The position numbers were made by a program, and so were the translations under genes. A stretch of DNA of 56,523 nt from Marinibacterium sp. (lineage in GTDB: Bacteria > Pseudomonadota > Alphaproteobacteria > Rhodobacterales > Rhodobacteraceae). The notes under the pieces are model-generated. The model had not been told where the DNA came from and did not search any database. It saw only the letters and a program-made list of their open reading frames with translations. Below are positions 11,251-19,879 of this stretch, one piece after another (positions within the stretch are counted from its first letter, which is position 1; every line of letters starts with the position of its first letter). The stretch is from NCBI GenBank assembly GCA_025800215.1, contig JAOXSC010000027.1, positions 1 through 56,523 on the forward strand. Direction: 5' to 3'.

Positions 11251-12036
11251 ATGATCGGCAGCGCAAATCTCAACATCATGATCAAGGCCGCCCGCAAGGC
11301 GGGCCGTTCGCTGGTCAAGGATTTCCGCGAGGTCGAGAACCTGCAGGTGTCGACAAAAGGCGCCGGTGACTTTGTGTCCAAGGCCGACATCGCCGCCGAA
11401 GCGATCCTGAAAGAAGAACTGCTGGGCGCGCGCCCCAATTACGGCTGGCTGGCCGAAGAAGGCGGCGAAATTCCGGGCGCCGATCCCACCCGCCGCTGGA
11501 TCGTGGATCCGCTGGATGGCACCACCAATTTCCTGCACGGGATGCCGCATTGGGCGGTCTCGATCGCGCTTGAGCACAAGGGCGAGATCGTCGCCGGGGT
11601 GATCTTTGATGCGGCCAAGGATGAAATGTTCTTTGCCGAAAAGGGCGCAGGCTGCTGGCTGAACGAAAGCCGGTTGCGGGTGTCGGGGCGGCATCGGATG
11701 ATCGAATCCGTATTTGCCACCGGTCTGCCCTTTGCAGGCAGCCCGCATCTGCCCAGCAGCCTGCATGAACTGGCGCGGCTGCTGCCGGCCACCGCAGGCG
11801 TGCGCCGCTGGGGCGCTGCGGCGCTCGACATGGCCTATGTGGCGGCGGGCCGCTATGAAGGGTTCTGGGAACGCGGACTGAATGCCTGGGACATGGCGGC
11901 AGGCGTGGTCATCGTGCGCGAAGCCGGTGGTCTGGTGCAGCCCATCGACCCCGAAGGCGACATTCTGGATGATGGCGCGGTGATCTGCGCCAACGAACCG
12001 ATCTTTGACAGCTTTGCCAAGGTGATCCGGGGCTGA
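11251..12036 (+). CDS. suhB: Inositol monophosphatase family protein
   Basis: Mg2+-dependent sugar-phosphate phosphatase fold, 261 residues. Metal-ligand motifs are AEEGG near residue 69, WIVDPLDGTTNFLHG near 84-98 and WDMAAGVVIVREAGG near 212. The best-known relatives are SuhB, which acts on inositol-1-phosphate and also on rRNA antitermination complexes, and CysQ-type phosphatases. The motif set and length favour SuhB. The start ATG follows AGGAG. It ends three bases from the convergent GFA gene. Confidence 0.88.
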   Translation: MIGSANLNIMIKAARKAGRSLVKDFREVENLQVSTKGAGDFVSKADIAAEAILKEELLGARPNYGWLAEEGGEIPGADPTRRWIVDPLDGTTNFLHGMPHWAVSIALEHKGEIVAGVIFDAAKDEMFFAEKGAGCWLNESRLRVSGRHRMIESVFATGLPFAGSPHLPSSLHELARLLPATAGVRRWGAAALDMAYVAAGRYEGFWERGLNAWDMAAGVVIVREAGGLVQPIDPEGDILDDGAVICANEPIFDSFAKVIRG

Positions 12037-12039
12037 TCC

Positions 12040-12417
12040 CTATTTGCGGTCGGACGGGTGGTTGACCCCGTCCACCCAAGCCAGATCCCCCAGATCGCGC
12101 GGGTTCACACCGTCGATGGCGCCCAGGTTCACGCCCGATTCCGTCGGGTCTGACCGGCGCTGGTGATGGGTGTAGATCCCGCAGGTCTTGCAGAAGTAAT
12201 GTTTGGCCGTGCCCGTGCCCCAGGTATAGAGGCTCAGGTTCTCGGCCCCCTGCACAACCCTTAGCGTGGCGGTCAGTGCGGTCACCGCAGCCGCGCCCCG
12301 GCGGCGGCAGAACGAACAGTCGCAGCGCCGGGCGGACGCCAGATCTTCGGGCAGGTCGGCTTCGATGATGACGGCGCCGCAATGGCAGCTGGCGCGGCGT
12401 CTGACAGGTTCAGTCAT
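12040..12417 (-). CDS. GFA family zinc protein (glutathione-dependent formaldehyde-activating fold)
   Basis: A 125-residue protein with the cysteine pattern of the GFA/CENP-V fold: CHCG near residue 11, CDCSFC near 33-38 and CKTCG near 77, which form two zinc sites. GFA itself catalyses S-hydroxymethylglutathione formation, but most family members are uncharacterised, so the activity is not assigned. ATG 12417 overlaps the rhomboid stop codon as ATGA and has AAGGA eight bases upstream, so it is translationally coupled to the protease gene and preferred over ATG 12423. Confidence 0.85.
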   Translation of the reverse strand: MTEPVRRRASCHCGAVIIEADLPEDLASARRCDCSFCRRRGAAAVTALTATLRVVQGAENLSLYTWGTGTAKHYFCKTCGIYTHHQRRSDPTESGVNLGAIDGVNPRDLGDLAWVDGVNHPSDRK

Positions 12418-13190
12418 CCCCATGGTCCTTTGTTCTGTCTTGTGCGGCCCCGGCGGGGCACGCGCGGAATGCGTGACGGGCTGAAGCGATAGGTCGCTTC
12501 GGGGTGATCGGGATGGCCGTGGTTCAGATCCCAGAACCGCGGTCCGCCAAGCCGCAGCCAGAGTGGTACCGTCAGCACCAGCCCCACCGCAAAGCCCCCC
12601 GCATGCGCCCAATAGGCGACACCGCCCTGACTGGGATCGGCACCGATGCCGCCCAGAAACTGCATGCCCAGCCACAGGCCCAGCATCAGCCAGGCCGGGA
12701 TCGGCAGGATGCGGATGATGATGATCAGAAAGATCAGGATGTCGACCCGCGCCTTGGGAAACAACAGAAGATAACCGCCCATCACGCCTGCAATGGCGCC
12801 CGATGCCCCGACCATGGGCACATCCGACAACGGCGCGCTGAGCACATGGATCAGCGCCGCGCCGACACCGCTGACAAGGTAGAACAGCAGGAACCAGCCA
12901 TGGCCCATGCGGTCTTCCATGTTGTCGCCAAAGATCCACAGGAACAGCATGTTGCCCGCGATGTGAAACAGCCCCCCATGCAGGAACATCGACGTCACCA
13001 GCGTTTCAAGGTTCTGGCCATGGGTGATCAGGATCGGGATGGCGGCAAAATCGCTGTAAAACGCCATCAGCGCTGCGTCGTTGCCCGCAATCGGCAATGT
13101 CAGGACAAAGAACAGGATGTTCAGCGCCATCAGCGTATAGACGACATAGGGCGTGCGCCCCGATGGGTTGTGATCGCGGATCGGAAACAT
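12414..13190 (-). CDS. Rhomboid family intramembrane serine protease
   Basis: Polytopic inner-membrane protease of 258 residues. The catalytic Ser130 lies in GASGA and the general-base His196 in WAHAGG. The oxyanion-side segment FLHGGLFHIAGNMLFLWIFG (residues 69-88) matches the family, with the His and Asn residues expected there. About six hydrophobic helices are visible. The C-terminus after residue 215 is polar and basic. It follows putA by 39 bases and overlaps the GFA gene by four bases, so putA-rhomboid-GFA may be one transcript. Substrate unknown. Confidence 0.92.
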   Translation of the reverse strand: MFPIRDHNPSGRTPYVVYTLMALNILFFVLTLPIAGNDAALMAFYSDFAAIPILITHGQNLETLVTSMFLHGGLFHIAGNMLFLWIFGDNMEDRMGHGWFLLFYLVSGVGAALIHVLSAPLSDVPMVGASGAIAGVMGGYLLLFPKARVDILIFLIIIIRILPIPAWLMLGLWLGMQFLGGIGADPSQGGVAYWAHAGGFAVGLVLTVPLWLRLGGPRFWDLNHGHPDHPEATYRFSPSRIPRVPRRGRTRQNKGPWG

Positions 13191-13229
13191 GGCCGCACGC
13201 TGGGCGCAATCGGTGCCGGGGTCAAGCCG

Positions 13230-16200
13230 TCACGACATCCCCCCAAGAAGGGCGGCATTGCCCCCCGCCGCGGTGGTGTCCACGCACAGATGCCGTTCGG
13301 TCAGCACATGCGCCAGATCGGGCTGCCCGCAGATCAGCGGCAGGATCGGGCCTGCGCGCGCGGCCAGCGCCCGGTCATAGGCGCGCGCGGCATCCGCATC
13401 GCCCCACCAGATCGCGCCCGCGATGTCGGGGATCGCGGTCAGATCCGTCGGGGCAACCGGGCCGGGCGCAGCGATGGCCTGCCCGCCCAGGGCGCGCACG
13501 GCGCGGACCTGGGCGCGCACGGTCTCGGGCCCCGGCCCAAGACACAGAAGCGGCGCGCGCGGTGTCTGCCACAGGCGGTTGGTTTCGCCCGTGGGGCCGG
13601 GCAGGGTGCGCGCCGCAGGCGGGGCCTGTGGCGGTGTGGGCGCGGGCAGGGGGGCTGGGGGCTGATCGGCGTCCCAGCCGTCGCGGGCGGCTTGCCGGTC
13701 GGGGGCGCAGAAGCGGCTCAGGTAATGCGGCCCGCCCGCTTTGGGGCCGGTGCCGCTCAGACCTTCTCCGCCAAAGGGCTGGGTGCCGACGATGGCGCCG
13801 ATCTGGTTGCGGTTCACATAGATATTGCCCGCGCGGATGCGGTCGCTCACATGCTGCACGCGCGCGTCGATCCGGGTCTGCAGACCAAAGGTCAGCCCAT
13901 AGCCGGTGGCGTTGATCGCCTGCAGCGTGGCGTCCAGATCCCGCGCGGCAAAGCGCGCCACATGCAGCACCGGGCCAAAGACTTCATGCGTCAGATCCTG
14001 GATACCGGTCACGCGGATCAGGGTGGGGGGCACAAAATACCCGTCATCCGGCACCCGCGCTTCGGCCAGCACCCGCCCGTCACGCCGGGCCTGGTCGATA
14101 TACTCGGTGATGGCGGCGCGCGCCGGGGCGTCGATCACCGGGCCATAATCGCTGGCCAGATCCCAGGGATCGCCGGGGCGCAGTTCGTGCATGGCGCCGG
14201 TCAGCATCGCGATCAGATCATCTGCGATGTCGTCCTGCACATAAAGGCAACGCAGCGCCGAACAGCGCTGGCCTGCCGACTGGAACGCGCTTTCGATGAT
14301 CGCCGCAACCGCCTGTTCGGGCAGGGCGGTGCTGTCGACCACCATCGCATTCAGCCCCCCGGTTTCCGCGATCAGCGGCGTGCCGGGGGCGGCGTGATCG
14401 GCCAGCGCGCGGCGGATGCGCTGCGCGGTGGCGGTCGACCCGGTAAAGGCCGCCCCGTCGATCCCGCCCTGCGACACCAGCGCGGCGCCCGTCCGGCCAT
14501 CGCCGGGCAGCAGCTGCAGGGCCGCGCGGGGCACCCCGGCCTTGTGCAGCAGCCGCACCGCCAGATGCGCGATCAGCGGCGTCTGTTCGGCCGGTTTGGC
14601 CAGCACCGCATTGCCGGTGGCCAGCGCGGCGGCGATCTGGCCGGTAAAGATCGCCAGCGGAAAATTCCACGGCGAGATGCAGGCAAACCGCCCCGCCGCA
14701 GGCGCATCGGGGATGCGCGCGGCGTAGTAGCGCAGGAAATCCACCGCCTCGCGCAGTTCGGCCACGGCATCGGGCAGGGTCTTGCCCGCCTCACGCGCCA
14801 GCAGGGCAAAGATCTCGCCAAACTGGGCCTCATACAGGTCGGCAGCCCGGCGCAGCACCGCCGCCCTTTGGTCGGGCGCGGCCCCCCAGGGGGTGGCGTC
14901 GGTCAGGGCGCGGGTCACGTCCCCGATTGTGGCCGATTGCACCAAGCCGGGCTGCTGATGCGTGCGTGCGGGGTTCGAGATGGGGCGCCATTCGTTGCCC
15001 GCAGTGTCGGCCACCATCAGCGGCGCCGCCTGCCAGCCATGGTGGCGAAACGGGTCGCGGGCCGTATCGATCTGCGCCAGCGTGGGCTTGTGCCACAGAT
15101 CGAAGCCTTTGGAATTGGCCCGCTCGGGCGCGTATAGCTGCGCGCCGGTGGCCAGATCGGGCAGGGGAGCGATCTGGTCGAACGGGTCGCGCACCACCTC
15201 GGCCGGGGGCAGGGCGGTGTCGACGATCTGGTTCACAAACGAACTGTTGGCGCCGTTTTCCAGCAGGCGCCGCACCAGATAGGCCAGCAGATCGCGATGC
15301 GCCCCCACCGGCGCATAGATCCGGCAGCGCGTCTGATGGCGATCCAGCACACTCTGATGCAGCGCCTCGCCCATGCCATGCAGGCGCTGGAATTCAAAGT
15401 CCTGCCCGTCGGCCATATGCAGGATCGCCGCCACCGTATGTGCGTTATGGGTGGCAAATTGCGGATAGATCCGGTCGCTGAGGGCCAGCAACCGGCGCGC
15501 ATTGGCGATATAGCTGACATCGGTGACCGCCTTGCGGGTAAAGACCGGAAAGCCGCTGGCCCCGGCCACCTGCGCGCGCTTGATTTCGGTGTCCCAATAG
15601 GCGCCCTTGACCAGACGCACCATGATCTTGCGGTCATGGCGCCGGGCCATGTCATAGACCGTGTCAATCGCCAGCCCCGCGCGCGGCCCATAGGCCTGAA
15701 TGACAATCCCGAACCCGTCCCAGCCCGCCAGCGCAGGATCGCCCATCACCGCATCGATCACCTGCAGCGACAAAAGCAGGCGGTCGGCTTCTTCGGCGTC
15801 GATATTGAGCCCCATATGCGATGCCTTGGCCAAGAGGCACAGCGCCTTGAGACGCGGCACCAGCTCGGACATCACGCGGTCTTCCTGCGCGACCTCGTAG
15901 CGCGGGTGCAGCGCCGACAGCTTGACCGAAATGCCGGGATTGGCGCGGATGTCGCCCGGATCGCAGGCCCCGGCAATGGCCGTGATCGCGCCGCTATAGG
16001 ACAGCTGATACCGCGCTGCATCGGCGTCGGTCCGGGCCGCTTCGCCCAGCATGTCATAGCTGTAGGTATAGCCCTTGGCCTGCATCCCACGGGCGCGGGT
16101 CATCGCGGCGGTGATGTCTTCGCCCAGCACGAACTGGCGGCCCATTTCCTTCATCGCGCGGGCCACGGCGCTGCGGATCACCGGTTCGCCCAGCCGTTTC

Positions 16201-16637
16201 AGCGCCCCGCGCAGGGTCGACACGGGGCTGGCCTGCGGTCCCAGCACCCGGCCCGTCAGCATCAGCGCCCAGGTCGAGGCATTGACCAGCGATGACGCCG
16301 ACTGCCCCAGATGCCGCCCCCAGTCGGACGGGGCGATCTTGTCTTCGATCAGCGCGTCGATCGTTTCGGCGTCGGGCACCCGCAGCAGCGCTTCGGCCAG
16401 ACACATCAGCGCCACACCTTCGGCGGTGGACAGCCCGTATTCGGCCAGAAAGACCTCCATCAGGCCGGGATCCTTGCGCGTGCGGATGGCGCGCACCAGA
16501 TCCTCGGCCTGCGCGCAGATCGCCTGCCGGTCGGCTTTGGTCAGCCCCGCCTGCGCCACCAGTGCCTGGGCAAAGGCGGCTTCATCCACATAGGTGCCCG
16601 CGTCGATGGCCTGGCACAGATCGAAGGGCAGTGGCAT
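13230..16637 (-). CDS. putA: Bifunctional proline dehydrogenase / glutamate-semialdehyde dehydrogenase
   Basis: Oxidises proline to P5C (FAD) and then to glutamate (NAD+), 1135 residues. The PRODH barrel lies at about 70-430, with YSYSGAITAIAGACDPGDIR, LVKGAYWD and the FAD-contact stretch near its end. The ALDH domain lies at about 510-980, with catalytic Cys in SAGQRCSALR and C-terminal PFGGEGLSGTGPKAGG. A further C-terminal domain follows. No N-terminal ribbon-helix-helix domain is present, unlike E. coli PutA, so the protein should not autoregulate. The divergent Lrp-type gene is the likely regulator. ATG 16637 is preferred to the longer frame from 16676. The gene is intact. Confidence 0.96.
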   Translation of the reverse strand: MPLPFDLCQAIDAGTYVDEAAFAQALVAQAGLTKADRQAICAQAEDLVRAIRTRKDPGLMEVFLAEYGLSTAEGVALMCLAEALLRVPDAETIDALIEDKIAPSDWGRHLGQSASSLVNASTWALMLTGRVLGPQASPVSTLRGALKRLGEPVIRSAVARAMKEMGRQFVLGEDITAAMTRARGMQAKGYTYSYDMLGEAARTDADAARYQLSYSGAITAIAGACDPGDIRANPGISVKLSALHPRYEVAQEDRVMSELVPRLKALCLLAKASHMGLNIDAEEADRLLLSLQVIDAVMGDPALAGWDGFGIVIQAYGPRAGLAIDTVYDMARRHDRKIMVRLVKGAYWDTEIKRAQVAGASGFPVFTRKAVTDVSYIANARRLLALSDRIYPQFATHNAHTVAAILHMADGQDFEFQRLHGMGEALHQSVLDRHQTRCRIYAPVGAHRDLLAYLVRRLLENGANSSFVNQIVDTALPPAEVVRDPFDQIAPLPDLATGAQLYAPERANSKGFDLWHKPTLAQIDTARDPFRHHGWQAAPLMVADTAGNEWRPISNPARTHQQPGLVQSATIGDVTRALTDATPWGAAPDQRAAVLRRAADLYEAQFGEIFALLAREAGKTLPDAVAELREAVDFLRYYAARIPDAPAAGRFACISPWNFPLAIFTGQIAAALATGNAVLAKPAEQTPLIAHLAVRLLHKAGVPRAALQLLPGDGRTGAALVSQGGIDGAAFTGSTATAQRIRRALADHAAPGTPLIAETGGLNAMVVDSTALPEQAVAAIIESAFQSAGQRCSALRCLYVQDDIADDLIAMLTGAMHELRPGDPWDLASDYGPVIDAPARAAITEYIDQARRDGRVLAEARVPDDGYFVPPTLIRVTGIQDLTHEVFGPVLHVARFAARDLDATLQAINATGYGLTFGLQTRIDARVQHVSDRIRAGNIYVNRNQIGAIVGTQPFGGEGLSGTGPKAGGPHYLSRFCAPDRQAARDGWDADQPPAPLPAPTPPQAPPAARTLPGPTGETNRLWQTPRAPLLCLGPGPETVRAQVRAVRALGGQAIAAPGPVAPTDLTAIPDIAGAIWWGDADAARAYDRALAARAGPILPLICGQPDLAHVLTERHLCVDTTAAGGNAALLGGMS

Positions 16638-16690
16638 CGGGGTCCCCCTTTTGCTTTTGGCAAGTATAGGCGACAATCACCGGGCGGTTG

Positions 16691-16715
16691 GCCTGAAGGT
16701 GGGCCCACCACAGGC
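16691..16715. promoter_or_regulatory. Interrupted dyad in the putA-putR intergenic region
   Basis: A perfect 12-bp palindrome GGTGGGCCCACC (16698-16709) is flanked by complementary GCCTG (16691) and CAGGC (16711), giving a 25-base nearly symmetric element. It lies centrally between divergent putA and the Lrp-family gene and is the natural candidate for the PutR operator. Binding is inferred. Confidence 0.5.
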
Positions 16716-16747
16716 GGATGACCTGAATGATTGGGGGTATTCGGATC

Positions 16748-17212
16748 ATGGACCTTGACCGCTTTGATCACGCGATCCTGTCGGAGCTGGCAGGCGACGG
16801 GCGGCTGAGCATAGCCGATCTGGCGCGCCGCATCGGGCTGACCAAATCACCCACCCAGGCGCGCGTGCGCCGGCTTGAGGCTGCGGGCGTGATCAAAGGC
16901 TACCGCGCGCTGATCGACCCGATCCAGCTCGGGCGGGACCATGTGGCCTTTGTCGAGCTGCGCCTGAGCGACACGCGCGAGGCCGCGCTTGAGGCGTTCA
17001 ACGCGGCGGTGATGGGCGTGCCCGAGATCGAAGCGGTGCATCTGATTGCGGGCAATTTCGACTATCTGCTCAAGATCCGCACCCGCAACATGGCCGACTA
17101 TCGCCGCATTCTGGCCGAGGTGATTTCGACCCTGCCGCATGTGGCCAGCACATCGACCTATGTGGCGATGCAGGCGGTCAAGGATGACAGCCCGCTGGAT
17201 CCCGGATCTTGA
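16748..17212 (+). CDS. putR: Lrp/AsnC family regulator, probable PutR
   Basis: A 154-residue Lrp-type regulator. The HTH is at residues 3-55 (ILSELAGDGRLSIADLARRIG, SPTQARVRRLEAAGVI) and the RAM ligand-binding domain follows, with VHLIAGNFDYLLKIRTRN. Alphaproteobacterial putA genes are commonly activated by a divergently encoded Lrp homologue, PutR, in response to proline. The head-to-head position with putA supports that role here. ATG 16748 follows GGGGGT; ATG 16727 is a possible alternative giving seven more residues. Confidence 0.85.
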   Translation: MDLDRFDHAILSELAGDGRLSIADLARRIGLTKSPTQARVRRLEAAGVIKGYRALIDPIQLGRDHVAFVELRLSDTREAALEAFNAAVMGVPEIEAVHLIAGNFDYLLKIRTRNMADYRRILAEVISTLPHVASTSTYVAMQAVKDDSPLDPGS

Positions 17213-17242
17213 CGCGGGCGGGTGCCGCCCCATCATTGCCCC

Positions 17243-17806
17243 ATGCGGTACATCATACTGTCCTTATGCTTATGCGCAGGCCCGTTGCCCGCTTTGGCCG
17301 ATCCGTGCCCTATGGCGCCGGATCACGATGCCGCACTGGATGCGCTCATTGCCCGCAGCCAGGCCACCACGTCGCAGGATCAGGCCCGTGCCCTGTCGGA
17401 CGAGATGTGGGCGCTCTGGACCGATGCGCCCGACGATCAGGCCCAGGCCATGCTGGATCGCGGGATGAGCAAACGGTCGGGGTTCGACTATCTCGGGGCG
17501 CTGCAGGATTTCGACGCGCTGGTGGCCTATTGTCCCGACTATGCCGAAGGCTACAATCAGCGCGCCTTCGTGCATTTCCTGCGACAGGATTTTGCCGCCG
17601 CCATTCCCGATCTGGACCGGGCGCTGGCGCTGTCGCCGCGCCATGTGGGGGCGTTGTCGGGCAAGGCGCTGACGCTGATGGGGCTGGGTCGGATGGCCGA
17701 AGCGCGGCTGGCCCTGTCGCAGGCGCTGGCGCTGAACCCGTGGCTGCCCGAACGCGGGCTGGCGGGGCCGGGCGGGCCGCTGGCGCCGCAGGGGCAGGAT
17801 CTGTGA
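17243..17806 (+). CDS. Periplasmic tetratricopeptide-repeat protein
   Basis: A 187-residue exported protein. The Sec signal peptide MRYIILSLCLCAGPLPALA is followed by a mature part with TPR-like helices: DYLGALQDFDALVAYCPDYAEGYNQRAF (about residues 82-110) and DFAAAIPDLDRALALSPRHVGALSGKA (about 116-142). TPRs act as protein-binding scaffolds; the partner is unknown. ATG 17243 is chosen because it opens directly into the signal peptide. It follows putR by 30 bases. A stem-loop with a T-run overlaps its stop codon. Confidence 0.85.
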   Translation: MRYIILSLCLCAGPLPALADPCPMAPDHDAALDALIARSQATTSQDQARALSDEMWALWTDAPDDQAQAMLDRGMSKRSGFDYLGALQDFDALVAYCPDYAEGYNQRAFVHFLRQDFAAAIPDLDRALALSPRHVGALSGKALTLMGLGRMAEARLALSQALALNPWLPERGLAGPGGPLAPQGQDL

Positions 17807-17833
17807 CAGGCGGATCGCGACGCCTGTCCGCTT
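17805..17833 (+). terminator. Intrinsic terminator after the TPR gene
   Basis: GACAGGCG (17805-17812) and CGCCTGTC (17821-17828) form a perfect 8-bp stem with an eight-base loop, followed by CGCTTTT. It begins within the TPR stop codon. Confidence 0.65.
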
Positions 17834-17860
17834 TTGCCGACCCCGTAGCATGCCCAAGGC

Positions 17861-17888
17861 TTTACACCCCGATCCCGCACGCTATTGT
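17861..17888 (+). promoter_or_regulatory. Putative sigma-70 promoter for tRNA-Leu
   Basis: TTTACA (17861-17866) and TATTGT (17883-17888) are separated by 16 bases. The tRNA begins 16 bases after the -10 element, which leaves room for a short leader. Assignment rests on consensus resemblance and spacing only. Confidence 0.45.
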
Positions 17889-17903
17889 CGCGCCGTTCTC
17901 ACG

Positions 17904-17988
17904 GCCCGCGTGATGGAATGGTAGACATAGGGGACTTAAAATCCCTAGGCCTTGTGCCGTGCCGGTTCGAGTCCGGCCGCGGGTACCA
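17904..17988 (+). tRNA. tRNA-Leu (anticodon UAA)
   Basis: The 85-base cloverleaf has acceptor stem GCCCGCG pairing with CGCGGGT, anticodon stem GGGGA/TCCCT around CTTAAAA (anticodon TAA), and a long class II variable arm. The T arm contains GGTTCGAGTCC, and the 3' ACCA is encoded. It reads UUA codons (UUG by wobble). It stands alone, with no integrase gene or duplicated 3' end nearby. Confidence 0.97.
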
Positions 17989-18094
17989 GAACACCTCCCC
18001 CAAATGCGCACCGCCCGCATCCTGTGCCCAGACGCGGGGCCAGAGGCCCCGCCAGGCATCATGTGCGCCGCAAGGCGCGCCGGTCTGACAGACC

Positions 18095-19807
18095 CTACTG
18101 GCGCTGACCTGCGAACTGTGCCTGCCAGGTCTCGCGGTCGTCGTCTGCGATCTTGGCAAACAGCACATCGGGCACCGTGAACCCATGCCCGGCGGGCAGG
18201 GCGCTCAGGGCGGCGGCGACATCGTCGGGCCAGACCTGGTCGTCGGTGCCCATCGCCGCCAGCATCTTTGCGCTCGCATCGGGGATGAAGGGCGCGCTCA
18301 GCACCGCATAAAGCCGGATCAGGTTCAGACCCAGCCGCACCTGTGCCGCGGCCTGTTCGGGATCTTCCTTGAAGGTCGACCAGGGCGCCGCGCTTTGCAG
18401 ATATTCGTTGCCCGCCACCCAAATCGCCCGCAGCTCGGCGGCCGATTTGCGCACCTCCATCGCCTCCATATGGCCCTCGTAGGCACGGATGCGGGTGGTC
18501 AGCTCGGCGATCAGAGCCTCTTCCTGGGGGCCAAAGCTGCCGCCTTCGGGCACCGCTTCGCCGAATTTCGAGCGGCAGAACTTGGTGATCCGGCTGACAA
18601 AATTGCCCAGCACATCCGCCAGATCCTTGTTGACCGAGGCCTGGAAGTTTTCCCACACGAATTCGCTGTCACTGCTTTCGGGTGCGTGGCTCAGCAGCCA
18701 CCAGCGCCAGTAGTCGGCCGGAAGGATCGCCAGCGCCTGATCCATGAAGATCCCGCGCCCCTGGCTGGTTGAAAACTGGCCGCCCTCGTAATTGAGGTAG
18801 TTGAAGGATTTGATGTAATCGACCAGCTTCCACGGCTCGCCCGAGCCCAGGATCGTGGCCGGAAAGCTCAGCGTGTGGAAGGGGACGTTATCCTTGCCCA
18901 TGAACTGGGTATAGGTGACATCATCGGCGCCCTTGTCGGTGCGCCACCAGCGTTCCCAGTCGCTGCCCTTGCCGGCATCGACCCATTCCTGGCTGGCCGC
19001 GATATATTCGTTGGGCGCGTCGAACCAGACATAGAACACCTTGCCTTCCATGCCCGGCCAGTCTTCGGCGCCCTTTTTCACCGGTACGCCCCAGTCCAGA
19101 TCGCGGGTGATGCCGCGATCCTGCAGACCGTCGCCGTCATGCAGCCATTTCTTGGCAATCGACGTGGTCAGGATCGGCCAGTCGCCTTTGCTGTCGATCC
19201 AGGCGTCCAGATCGTCGCGTAGCGCCGATTGGCACAGGTAGAGGTGCTTGGTCTCGCGCACCTCCAGATCGGTTGATCCCGACACGGCCGAACGCGGTTC
19301 GATCAGATCCGTGGGATCGAGCTGTTTGGTGCAGTTTTCACACTGATCGCCACGCGCCTTGTCATAGCCGCAATTGGGGCAGGTGCCTTCGATATAGCGG
19401 TCCGGCAGGAACCGGCCATCGGCATTGGAATAGACCTGGCGTTCGCTGACTTCGCGGATCAGGCCCGCGTCGGCCAGTTTGCCTGCAAAATGCTGGGTCA
19501 GCGCGTGGTTGCGCGCGCTGGACGAGCGCCCGAAATGATCAAAGGACAGCCGGAAATCTTCGGCGATGCGGGCCTGCACCTCGTGCATGTCCGCGCAATA
19601 TTCGGCCACCGGTTTGCCCGCCTTGGCGGCGGCCAGCTCGGCGGGGGTGCCGTGTTCGTCGGTGGCGCACAGAAACAGCACCTCGCGCCCGCGCCCGCGC
19701 TGATAGCGTGCGTAAAGGTCGGCAGGCAGCTGGCTGCCCACGAGGTTGCCGAGATGTTTGATCCCGTTGATATAGGGAATGGCCGAGGTGATCAGATGGC
19801 GGGTCAT
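18095..19807 (-). CDS. metG: Methionine--tRNA ligase
   Basis: Class I synthetase charging tRNA-Met, 570 residues. The N-terminal [16 protein letters not shown] carries the HIGH-like motif HLGN, and CATDEHGTP follows. The zinc-knuckle cysteines lie in [17 protein letters not shown] (near residues 143-159). The position of KMSKS is occupied by FSTSQGRG, a variant in which the usual lysines are absent, as also occurs in some MetRS subfamilies. There is no C-terminal dimerisation (EMAP-like) domain. The gene is complete, and the MFS transporter gene lies 72 bases upstream on the same strand. Confidence 0.97.
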   Translation of the reverse strand: MTRHLITSAIPYINGIKHLGNLVGSQLPADLYARYQRGRGREVLFLCATDEHGTPAELAAAKAGKPVAEYCADMHEVQARIAEDFRLSFDHFGRSSSARNHALTQHFAGKLADAGLIREVSERQVYSNADGRFLPDRYIEGTCPNCGYDKARGDQCENCTKQLDPTDLIEPRSAVSGSTDLEVRETKHLYLCQSALRDDLDAWIDSKGDWPILTTSIAKKWLHDGDGLQDRGITRDLDWGVPVKKGAEDWPGMEGKVFYVWFDAPNEYIAASQEWVDAGKGSDWERWWRTDKGADDVTYTQFMGKDNVPFHTLSFPATILGSGEPWKLVDYIKSFNYLNYEGGQFSTSQGRGIFMDQALAILPADYWRWWLLSHAPESSDSEFVWENFQASVNKDLADVLGNFVSRITKFCRSKFGEAVPEGGSFGPQEEALIAELTTRIRAYEGHMEAMEVRKSAAELRAIWVAGNEYLQSAAPWSTFKEDPEQAAAQVRLGLNLIRLYAVLSAPFIPDASAKMLAAMGTDDQVWPDDVAAALSALPAGHGFTVPDVLFAKIADDDRETWQAQFAGQRQ

Positions 19808-19879
19808 GCAAGCGCTTTCGGAACGTCTGGTTTGACGCCCCCTTTATCAGGGGCGCCGCAGCGGTTCCAGTGATCTGCG

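Noticed and set aside
12504..15137. Long plus-strand frame of 877 codons, antisense to putA and the rhomboid gene, and similar long frames at 1111-2997 (-), 38978-41050 (+) and 54336-56219 (+).
   Set aside because: They are shadows of strongly supported genes in high-GC DNA. Their translations are Arg/Gly/His/Ala-rich with no recognisable domain, and no ribosome sites or motifs support them.
17904..18094. tRNA-Leu as an integration site for a mobile element.
   Set aside because: No integrase, no second copy of the tRNA 3' end, and the flanking genes are ordinary chromosomal genes.
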